A stretch of 64,000 nt of DNA from Rana temporaria. Its lineage: Eukaryota; Chordata; Amphibia; Anura; Ranidae. The notes under the pieces were generated by a model that was not told the origin of the DNA, did not search any database, and saw only the letters and a list, made by a program, of their open reading frames with translations. A program made the position numbers and the translations under genes. Below, piece by piece: positions 56,585 to 64,000 of this stretch (position 1 is the first letter of the stretch; every line of letters starts with the position of its first letter). Location: the NCBI RefSeq assembly GCF_905171775.1, contig NC_053491.1:225292486-225356485 (forward strand), in the 5' to 3' direction.

Positions 56585-57582
56585 CAGCTCAAGGCCTGTC
56601 GCAGGAGGTTATAGCTACCCTCATGGCTTCAAGGAAGCCTGCTACCTTGAAAGTCTACAGCAGGTTATGGTCCCTCTACTCCGCCTGGTGCGCCAGGACT
56701 TCATCCTCTCCTGAGCAGGTAGCATCTCTCTTACAATTTTTACAAGAGGGCTTCCAAAAGGGCCTAAAGCCAAACACCCTAAGGGTCCAGCTGACTGCTA
56801 TTAACTCCTGCCTGAACGGAATATTTTCAAAAACTCCTCTCGTCAGCAGGTTTTTCAAGGCAATTAATAAAATAAGACCAGTCTTCCAAAAACCGTTGCC
56901 AGCTTGGAGCTTGCCCTTAGTACTAAAAAGGTTAACGTCACCTCCCTTCGAGCCTCTGGAGAGTTCGTCCTTAAGGTTCCTCACATTCAAGTGCACCTTT
57001 CTGGTAGCAATTACGTCCGCCAGAAGAATAAGTGAACTGCAGGCCCTGTCATCCAAGGAACCCTATCTCAGATTACTTTCGGACGCAGTAGTCCTAAGAA
57101 CTATGCCGGGTTTCCTTCCCAAGGTTTCCACCTCCTCAAATATCAATCAGGAAATTGTGTTGCCTGTATTTAAAGATAGATCTGAAGATAACCTGCACCT
57201 TTTGGACGTAAAGAGAATCATCTCTGCTTACTTGCAGAGAACCTCGGTGTTCAGACAGTCTGAGGCCCTGTTTCTACAGTTCCAAGGGCCAAACAAGGGG
57301 AAAAAAGCAAGTAAATCTTCACTGGCGAGGTGGATAAGAGACACTATCAAACACTGTTACCTTTTGGAAGGCAAAGATTCCCCTCTTCTCCTAAAAGCTC
57401 ACTCTACAAGATCTACAGCTGCGTCCTGGGCAGAGAGGTATCATATTCCAATGGACCAGATCTGTAAGGCGGCGACGTGGGCTTCACCGAACACCTTCAT
57501 AAAGCACTACAGAATAGATGTAGTATCGTCCGAGGGATCGGCCTTTGGCTCGAGAGTGCTTCAGGCGGCCTTAAACCATTGA
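56560..57582 (+). CDS. DIRS B ORF3: tyrosine recombinase, intact
   Basis: 340 residues counted from the ATG at 56560, which overlaps the ORF2 stop by 25 bases; the frame itself is open back to at least 54970. An N-terminal SAM-like core-binding region spans about residues 10-115. The catalytic domain carries the full tetrad: R156 in ARRISEL, H281 and R284 in HSTR, and nucleophile Y317 in KHYRID. ATWAS (306-310) matches the helix before the nucleophile. Expected to integrate a circular DNA intermediate. The internal complementary region begins about 40 bp after the stop. Whether translation uses the internal ATG, reinitiation or a fusion with the upstream frame cannot be told. Confidence 0.92.
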   Translation: MEFELRSLTAQGLSQEVIATLMASRKPATLKVYSRLWSLYSAWCARTSSSPEQVASLLQFLQEGFQKGLKPNTLRVQLTAINSCLNGIFSKTPLVSRFFKAINKIRPVFQKPLPAWSLPLVLKRLTSPPFEPLESSSLRFLTFKCTFLVAITSARRISELQALSSKEPYLRLLSDAVVLRTMPGFLPKVSTSSNINQEIVLPVFKDRSEDNLHLLDVKRIISAYLQRTSVFRQSEALFLQFQGPNKGKKASKSSLARWIRDTIKHCYLLEGKDSPLLLKAHSTRSTAASWAERYHIPMDQICKAATWASPNTFIKHYRIDVVSSEGSAFGSRVLQAALNH

Positions 57583-57624
57583 TCCCCCCCTTTTTTCTTT
57601 TTTGCACTGCTTTGCAAATCCCAT

Positions 57625-57710
57625 TGTGTGCTGCCGTAGGACGACCAGGAATAGGAAAATTTATTCTTACCTGAAATTTTCTTTTCCTGTAGTCCGTAGG
57701 CGGCACAGCT
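57625..57710. repeat. DIRS B internal complementary region
   Basis: First part (CCGTAGGACGACCAGGAA) is the complement of the left outer end at 52648-52668. It is followed directly by TTATTCTTACCTGAAATTTTC ending in GTAGTCCGTAGGCGGCAC, the complement of the right outer end at 57885-57943. It lies just after the recombinase stop. Confidence 0.92.
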
Positions 57711-57734
57711 TTCCCTCCCATTAAATTTACTCTA

Positions 57735-57890
57735 TTGCTGCATAAAATACGTGTGTCTGTGTTCTTGGGGGCAGTTTATATGGCGGGGACAGGTGGTCCC
57801 ACTATGGTTAATCAATTAATCTAACTTGTCTCACTGCTAGTTTAGCTCTTTCTTTCTTTAGGGGTTAGAAGAAGGCTTAACCCATTGTGT
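57735..57890. repeat. DIRS B right inverted terminal repeat
   Basis: Inverted partner of 52660-52814. Beyond it the right end extends through GGACTACAGGAAAAG to about 57943 with a tail not shared with the left end. Confidence 0.92.
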
Positions 57891-57943
57891 GCCGCCTACG
57901 GACTACAGGAAAAGAAAATTTCAGGTAAGAATAAATTTTCCTA

Positions 57944-58603
57944 TTATACACACATTCTTCTATTTACAAATAAACATTTTATACATGGCAATGGCTTCCC
58001 AGAGCACAATGGATAAGCTAAGGTAAAGAGGTGATACAGCATAAATGGGTCCTTCCCAGGACCTATTTCTCTTATGTCTCTCTCTCTCTCTCTGTTGATC
58101 TAGCTCTCTCCCTCTAAAACTTTAGACAAAGAACTTTGTGGTAAACGTTAAATCATCACACGATAAACCATGTAAGCCTAACTCCAGCCAAAACTTTTTG
58201 TTTCGTTTTGGATAGAGCAGAGAAGGGTTAGAGCACCTGTCAGAATTGTATTGCTGTCTGTATCTCTTTTGGGGAAGTTTGTCAAGGCAGGAAGTCATGG
58301 GAATTCTCTTAAACAAAGACAGACAAAAATGAAAACACCTTTTTTATTGAGAGGGGTTAGGAATGCTGACATTGGGGGTTATTTACTAAAAGCAAATCCA
58401 CTTTGCACTACAAGTGCAAAGTGCACTTGAAATTGCACTGAAAGTGCACTGGGAAGTGCAGTCGCTGTAGATCCGAGGGGGGACATGCAAGGAAAAAAAA
58501 AACAGCATTTTAGCTTGCACATGATTGGATAATAAAATCAGCAGAGCGTCCCCTCATTTCAGATCTACCCCTCACATTTACAGGGACTGAACTTCCAAGC
58601 TAC
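57944..58603. other. Non-coding flank of DIRS B
   Basis: A CT microsatellite (58078-58096) and a repeat piece GGGTTATTTACTAAAAGC with nested GTGCACTT/AAGTGCAC palindromes (58377-58475). No gene. Confidence 0.5.
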
Positions 58604-58666
58604 CGGCAAGCTCCTGATGCTTACCGACAAGCTCCTGATGCTTACCGGCAAGTTTCTGATGCATAC
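58604..58666 (+). repeat. 21-bp tandem repeat, three copies
   Basis: Unit like CCGGCAAGCTCCTGATGCTTA, repeated with one or two changes each time. Confidence 0.8.
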
Positions 58667-59286
58667 TTGCGATCGGGAGCTTTCTGATCATGTGACCTCT
58701 GTGACAGCCAATCACAGCAGTCACATGACCTAAATGCCCACCTCCGGTGATCTGACGATATGGTTCCTCCTATCGATATGGTTCCAGTCTTGACTGTGTA
58801 GGCGCAATCCTTGCCAACGGAAATCACCGAACCTCTTGGGCGACGTGGAATTTAAGGTAAGTGGCCAGTCGGCCTCGCTTCGCTCAGACGACTCGATGCG
58901 CTCACCCGGCCTCCTGGCTCTTTTTTTTAACATCCTCCAATCCACGGGGATGTTAAGGAATGAGCCTGGATGCCGCCCGAGGTTCTGAGATTTCCGTGGG
59001 CTTCGTCTGCGCCTGCGCAGCCAGGCGGGGAACTAGATCGACAAACCCCCGGCATTTAGAAGCTCTTAAAGGGCCAGGAGGTAGCAGGTGGAAGGGGTTA
59101 TTATTGTATATGTCAAAATTCAGTGAGGATGTAAGTCCCAAGGCCATAACAAAGAAAAAAAGCCTCTGCTCCAGGTGTATGATGATAACCTGAGGTAGAA
59201 TATCTTGTAAAGTGCCAGCCCCGGCCCCGCCTCAGTGGGAAACTTGTAAGAAAAGAAATGGCTGCACATCCAGGAATTCCGATTGC

Positions 59287-59453
59287 CTTTTATTGTTCAA
59301 AGTGATAACACCAAAGACACCAACACGAGGTCACGTAGACGCGCTTCACACAAACATCTTGTGCTTAATCATTAAGCACAAGATGTTTGTGTGAAACACG
59401 TCTACGTGGCCTCGTGTTGGTGTCTTTGGTGTTATCACTTTGAACAATAAAAG
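59287..59453. repeat. 83-bp-arm palindrome with a single-base centre
   Basis: Arms 59287-59369 and 59371-59453 around C59370 are complementary except for three positions. Contains GTGTGAAACACGTCTACGTGG. Appears inserted into the left arm of the unit 59237-62084. Confidence 0.9.
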
Positions 59454-59771
59454 CAGCCCTCAAAATTGCACTCGCCTCCTCACATTTGGCGAGGGAATTT
59501 ATGTGCAGTGCGAGTGAGGAGCAGGGCTGGACCAGTCTGACAGCTTTCTGACTGAAGCAGTGCAGGCTTTTTTTTTTTAAAGGACATCAGAGCGGCCAGA
59601 GGGGGATTCCCTGATCGATACCGCAACCCCCCCCCAGGGGGGGAGGGGCGTGCCGCTCCAGGTGCCACACACCGGGGGGTGTCAGGCCGGCTCCCCCCCC
59701 CCAAATAAAAAAAAAAAGACAGCGCCGCCGCGGGTTTAACATTGCGCCGATGATAGACTACATCTGTAATG

Positions 59772-60126
59772 GAGAGCCCGAGCGGAGCAGGTAGTGGCTT
59801 TGCGGGGGGGGGGGGGGGGGGGGTTTGCGAGCTGTACCTGAGCCAGTCGGCACATCTGAGACTGGCGCAACGATCCCCTTCTATCACGTCTCAGTCTCGG
59901 GCAGCGGCTGTCAGCAGAGAAGCCGCCTCCCCCGCTCCTCCTTTATGTCTATACAGTGCTCTGCATGCAGGAGGAGGGGGAGGCGGCTTCTCTGCTCGGC
60001 TGACACCCGCTTTCTGAGACTGATCAGAGCCGTGAGAGAAGGGGATTGTTGCGCCAGTCACAGATGTGCCGACTCGCAACCCCCCCCCCCCCACCGCCCC
60101 CCCCAAGCCACTACCTCTGGCTCTCT
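59772..60126. repeat. GC-rich palindrome, about 355 bp
   Basis: Left arm from AGAGCCCGAGCGGAGCAGG and right arm to CCTCTGGCTCTCT fold around 59950, sharing GAAGCCGCCTCCCCC, CTGACTGG-like and G/C-run blocks. The peptide frames here are artefacts of symmetry. Confidence 0.8.
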
Positions 60127-60169
60127 GTCTGCGGTGTGGGTTCTGAGCCAGGTAGATTATAGGTCTGAA

Positions 60170-61010
60170 TGGGGGGGGGTTGTATTGTAAGAAGGGGGGG
60201 GGGGTCTCGGGTCTGTATTGTAAGAAGGGGGGGTCTGTATGGTAGGAAGGGGGGGGGGTCTGTATGGTAGGAAGGGGGGGGGTCTGTATGGTAGGAAGGG
60301 GGGGGTCTGTATGGTAGGAAGGGGGGGCTGTATGGTAGGAAGGGGGGTCTGTATGGTAGGAAGGGGGGTCTGTACTGTAGGGGGGTCTGTACTGTAGAGG
60401 GGGTCTGTATGGTAGGAAGGGGGGGTCTGTATGGTAGGAAGGGGGGGGTCTGTATGGTAGGAAGGGGGGGTCTGTATGGTAGGAAGGGGGGGTCTGTATT
60501 GTAGGAAGGGGGGTCTGTATTGTAGGAAGGGGGGGTCTGTATTGTAGGGGGGGTCTTCACCGTAGCGGGGGTCTGTACTGTAGCGGGGGTCTGTACTGTA
60601 GCGGGGGGGAGGGTCTGTATGGTAGGAAGGGGGGGTCTGTATGGTAGGAAGGGGGGTCTGTATTGTAGGAAGGGGGGGTCTTCACCGTAGCAGGGGTCTG
60701 TACTGTAGGGGGGTCTGTACTGTAGAGGGGGTCTGTATGGTAGGAAGGGGGGGGTCTGTATTGTAGGAAGGGGGGTCTGTATTGTAGGAAGGGGGGGGTC
60801 TTCACCGTAGCAGGGGTCTGTACTGTAGCGGGGGTCTGTACTGTAGCGGGGGGGAGGGTCTGTATGGTAGGAAGGGGGGGTCTGTATGGTAGGAAGGGGG
60901 GTCTGTATTGTAGGAAGGGGGGGTCTGTATTGTAGGGGGGGTCTTCACCGTAGCGGGGGTCTGTACTGTAGGGGGGGCCTGTACTATAAAGGGGGTCTTC
61001 ACTGCAGGTG
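60170..61010 (+). repeat. G-rich minisatellite, about 22-bp unit
   Basis: More than 30 units of the form TCTGTATGGTAGGAAG plus five to ten G, with variants (TCTGTACTGTAG, TCTTCACCGTAG) arranged in repeated blocks. Runs of G every ~20 bp on the plus strand could form G-quadruplexes. Frames open on the minus strand (Pro/Tyr-rich) reflect the repeat. Confidence 0.95.
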
Positions 61011-61079
61011 GGCCTGCACTGTAGCCGGGGCCTGCACTATAGGGAGGGGGTCTGCACTGTAGGGGGGTCTGTGTAACAT

Positions 61080-61855
61080 GTAGGGGGCCCAGAACTGTTA
61101 AGGGGGGGTGTCTGTGTAACATACAGGCATCTAGAGGTGCAGGGTGCTGTGTAATGTAAAGGGGTCCAGAGGTGCACGGGCTGTGTAATGTAAAGGGGTC
61201 CAGAGGTGCAGGGGCTGTGTAATGTAAAGGGGTCCAGAGGTGCAGGGTGCAGTGTAATGTACAGGGGTCCATAGGTGAAGGGTGCTGTGTAATGTAAAGG
61301 GGTCCAGAGTGCTGTGTAATGTAAAGGGGTCCAGAGGTGCAGTGTAGTGTAAAGGGGTGCTGTGTAATGTAAAGGGTCCAGGGGTACAAGGGCTTTGTAA
61401 TGTAAAGGGGTCCAGAGGTGCAGGGTGCTGTGTAATGTAAAGGGGTCCAGAGGTACAGGGTGCTGTGTAATGTAAAGGGGTCCAGAGGTACAAGGGCTGT
61501 GTAATGTAAAGGGGTCCAGAGGTGCAGGATGCAGTTTAATGTAAAGGGGTCCAGAGTGCTGTGTAATGTAAAGGGGTCCAGAGGTGCAGTGTAGTGTAAA
61601 GGGGTGCTGTGTAATGTAAAGGGTCCAGGGGTACAAGGGCTTTGTAATGTAAAGGGGTCCAGAGGTGCAGGGTGCTGTGTAATGTAAAGGGGTCCAGAGG
61701 TACAGGGTGCTGTGTAATGTAAAGGGGTCCAGAGGTACAAGGGCTGTGTAATGTAAAGGGGTCCAGAGGTGCAGGATGCAGTTTAATGTAAAGGGGTCCA
61801 GAGTGCTGTGTAATGTAAAGGGGTCCAGAGGTACAAGGGCTGTGTAATGTAATAT
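61080..61855 (+). repeat. Minisatellite, about 35-bp unit with ~247-bp higher-order period
   Basis: About 22 copies of a unit like TGTGTAATGTAAAGGGGTCC plus AGAGGTGCAGGGTGC. The variant GGTCCAGAGTGC recurs at 61301, 61549 and 61795, giving a period of 246-248 bp. Several minus-strand frames of up to 312 codons stay open only because the unit has few stops. Confidence 0.95.
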
Positions 61856-62097
61856 TGCTGTTAATATTTATTTTTTGTAACTTCATTCTGCATAAAACAT
61901 TTAACAATGTAATTTCATGAGATCGTTTATGAGGGTGTGTTTAGGGGCGGGGGAAGGGGTTGGGTGGGGCAACTGGTGGCGAGTAACTTTCAAGGCCTGG
62001 CTAGTGGCTCGTGACTTCAAATTTTGAGCCCTGATAAAAGGCAATCGGAATTCCTGGATGTGCAGCCATTTCTTTTCTAACAAGGCCATAACAGCTG

Positions 62098-62608
62098 TTA
62101 AAGGGGTTGTAAAGGTAATTCCCCCCCCCCTAAATAGCTTCCTTTACCTTAGTGCAGTCCTCCTTCACTTACCTCATCCTTTCATTTTGCTTTTAAATGT
62201 CCTTATTTCTTCTGAAAAATGCTCACTTCCTGTTCTTCTGTCTGTAACTACATGCAGTAATGCTAAGGCTTTCTCCCTGGTGTGGATAAAGACTTTTGAG
62301 GGGGGAGGGGGCGAGCAGGCAAGTCAGGACACTCTCTACTTTGCAGATATAGAAAGGAGCTGTGTGTTAGTGGGCGGTCTGACACTCCTGCTAGCCCCCT
62401 CCCCCCTCAAGAGGCTTTCTCCACACCAGGAAGAAAGCCTCGCATTATGGTGTATAGTTACAGACAGAATAACAGGAAGTGAGGATTTCTCAGAAGAAAT
62501 AAGGACATTTAAAAGCAAAATCGAAGGATGAGGTAAGTGAAGGAGGACTGCACTAAGGTAAAGGAAGCTATTTAGGGAAAAACATTTTTTCCTTTACAAC
62601 CCTTTTAA
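62098..62608. mobile_element. TTAA palindromic MITE with GGGGTTGTAAAGG ends
   Basis: TTAAAGGGGTTGTAAAGG and CCTTTACAACCCTTTTAA with TTAA at both edges. The halves fold over about 230 bp each (TTCCTTTACCTTAGTGCAG, CATTTAAAAGCAAAAT) around 62350. The 157-codon frame across it is not a gene. Confidence 0.9.
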
Positions 62609-62995
62609 CCCTGACAGAGGATTTACCATTTTTCCACTTTAAAAAAACAAATCAAAACTAATAAAAAGCTTTGTCTAGGGTGCTAAATGCACTAAATGAA
62701 TACATCCAGCATGTTATGGAATGGCCTGCCCAAAGTTGAAACCGTGTTTAGATATTTTGGCACTCCCAGCCTGCTTTGAATTCTGGAACATCTGTCTGGG
62801 GATAACATAAGACTTTATGGCTGCAATCACAATGCTATTGACGTGAACCACTTTAAAACCACTCTCCCCCATTTTTAGTAATATTATTTATTTTTACTAC
62901 ATAATTTCCGTTATGATATACAGTCATATCCTTCGATCTGACCCTAATGGGCCTTTTTTAATTAGTTCCACTGATGTGATAATATGATATTTTTT

Positions 62996-63028
<33 letters not shown>

Positions 63029-63400
63029 TTTTTTTTAATGATTTCTTCTGTTCTGTGGATATTGTTGATCCACTCCATTTTATGTACTATCTGTTTTGAT
63101 ATGTTTACACATGTGTATTGCCTTATTATATTATACTTTTTCTGAAATACCAATAAAATATTTAAACAAAAAAAAACACTGCACCCATTTAGTTGGAATC
63201 AATAACTTTGTTTCGGTTAGCAATGTTTTAACAAATAACAAACTTTGAAAATGAATTCTAAATTACAGCCCTTAATCTTTTTCTAATAAATATCAAATAA
63301 CACAAAGATCAAATAAAATGTCTAGGGCTTCATTCACATTTATGTGTACATTCTGTGCATTGATGAGTGATATACTATAGAAGCCCATTAATTTGAATGA
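62609..63400. other. Non-coding, AT-rich
   Basis: T and TTA simple repeats at 62991-63040; otherwise nothing recognised. Confidence 0.5.
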
Positions 63401-63473
63401 AACCTAAAGCCTAAGTCTAGGTTTCAAACAAATTATTTAAAATATCAGGAAACCTAGACTTAGGCTTTAGGTT
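63401..63473. repeat. Perfect 25-bp hairpin
   Basis: AACCTAAAGCCTAAGTC (63401 on) is repeated exactly inverted at 63449-63473, with a 23-base loop. A related direct copy of the right arm (TCAGGAAACATGGACTTCAGC) is at 63955. Confidence 0.85.
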
Positions 63474-63587
63474 CCAGTCAATGTCCAGTTTTGGATATTT
63501 TTTTTTACTTTCAGGCAGAGCATGAAATAGCTGAAATTGTTCTCAAATTTCTTTTCCGTTTGTGAACAAAATCGAGTGGGGATGAAT

Positions 63588-63762
63588 GCTTCTCAGCCAT
63601 TCAGAGGAAGCCTTGTATTTTTATGAATGAATACAAATCTTCCTCTACTTGCCCAAGATGGAGAGGCGGGCGGATGATGTCACAATCTTCACTTCAGCCA
63701 ATCGGAGAAAGCCTTGAATTCATTCATAAAAATACAAGGCTTCCTCTGAATGGCTGAGAAGC
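63588..63762. repeat. Inverted repeat, 45-bp arms
   Basis: Arms 63588-63632 and 63718-63762 (GCTTCTCAGCCATTCAGAGG ...) are complementary. The middle holds TGATGTCACAATC and CAGCCAATCGG. Probable fold-back MITE. Confidence 0.8.
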
Positions 63763-64000
63763 ACTCAGCCCTGTTTGATCCTGTACCGGCAGCAGAGGGG
63801 AAATCTCCGTACTTCTGCAGTAACACAGCACTGCAAATTGTGTGTGGCTGTATCTACCACAATATTTTACAGTGCTGAGGGTGGCCACACAACTTCGTTA
63901 TGGAAATAGTTTGTTTGGTCCAGACTAACCCTAATATTAACTATTTAAAATGTCAGGAAACATGGACTTCAGCTTTAAAGAACCTCAAGACAGAAACACT

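Larger units (their letters stand above)
52646..57943 (+). mobile_element. DIRS element B, full length, apparently intact
   Basis: A 5.3-kb DIRS retrotransposon on the plus strand. Inverted terminal repeats (52660-52814 and 57735-57890) are about 97% alike. The internal complementary region at 57625-57710 joins complements of both outer ends. ORF1, RT/RNase H and recombinase are all uninterrupted and overlap in DIRS order. Its termini have no similarity to those of element A, so it is a separate family. Intact frames and near-identical repeats suggest recent insertion. Confidence 0.93.
59237..62084. mobile_element. Large unit bounded by inverted repeats and holding the minisatellites
   Basis: AAAAGAAATGGCTGCACATC and the following CAGGAATTCCGATTGCCTTTTAT (about 59243-59293) recur inverted at about 62035-62080. 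A further inner match GGCTCAAAATT is found on the right and, beyond an inserted palindrome, on the left (about 59457). A 2.85-kb non-autonomous element, or an inverted duplication, is inferred; no transposase seen. Confidence 0.6.

Noticed and set aside
60170..61855. CRISPR-like array
   Set aside because: Tandem units without unique spacers, in a vertebrate genome.
60111..61907. Proline/threonine-rich repeat proteins (up to 312 codons)
   Set aside because: Three minus-strand frames are open at once over minisatellites; there is no start context or conserved composition beyond the repeat.
62058..62531. 157-codon frame as a gene
   Set aside because: It lies within a palindromic TTAA MITE; the inverse frame is equally open.

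Overview
The window looks like vertebrate nuclear DNA, most likely from a frog (a ranid-like anuran with a large, repeat-rich genome). The grounds are one vertebrate gene with GT-AG introns, an abundance of TTAA-flanked fold-back MITEs, hAT and Tc1 remnants, a tRNA-type SINE, and two full-length DIRS-type (tyrosine-recombinase) retrotransposons. The clade is inferred from repeat content and was not searched.

The only host gene I can support is kif20a (kinesin-6, MKLP2) on the minus strand. It has 18 coding exons between 36868 (ATG) and 14112 (stop), encoding a continuous 893-residue protein. A probable non-coding first exon ends at 45903 and lies next to a CCAAT/CHR-type G2/M promoter (45961-46160). 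A candidate poly(A) signal is at 13760-13765. All splice phases agree, and every motor motif is present: P-loop GVTNSGKT, switch I NSSRSHS, switch II DLAGSE. Introns 1, 4 and 17 (9.0, 5.2 and 6.1 kb) consist largely of transposable elements.

Layout. 1-7300: palindromic MITEs, simple repeats and a decayed reverse-transcriptase-like fossil. 7315-12747: DIRS element A on the minus strand, with intact ORF1 and RT/RNase H and a frameshifted recombinase. 12748-13739: nothing recognised. 13740-46160: kif20a with its promoter and 3' UTR; its introns hold a SINE, hAT copies, many TTAA elements, a Tc1 fossil and a 560-bp inverted duplication. 46161-51430: MITEs of the TTAA and GTACACACGA types. 51430-52190: the 3' end of a CR1/L2-like LINE. 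52646-57943: DIRS element B on the plus strand, with all frames open. 58000-64000: palindromes, a compound minisatellite inside a larger inverted-repeat unit, and more MITEs.

The two DIRS elements are distinct families with different terminal repeats but the same architecture: inverted terminal repeats, an internal complementary region next to the 3' end, and three ORFs. The ORFs are ORF1, RT/RNase H/methyltransferase-like, and a tyrosine recombinase whose frame is open across much of the RT gene. In both, ORF1 appears to start across a short spliced intron just before an identical C-x2-C-x12-C-x2-C motif. These elements are the most interesting material in the window.
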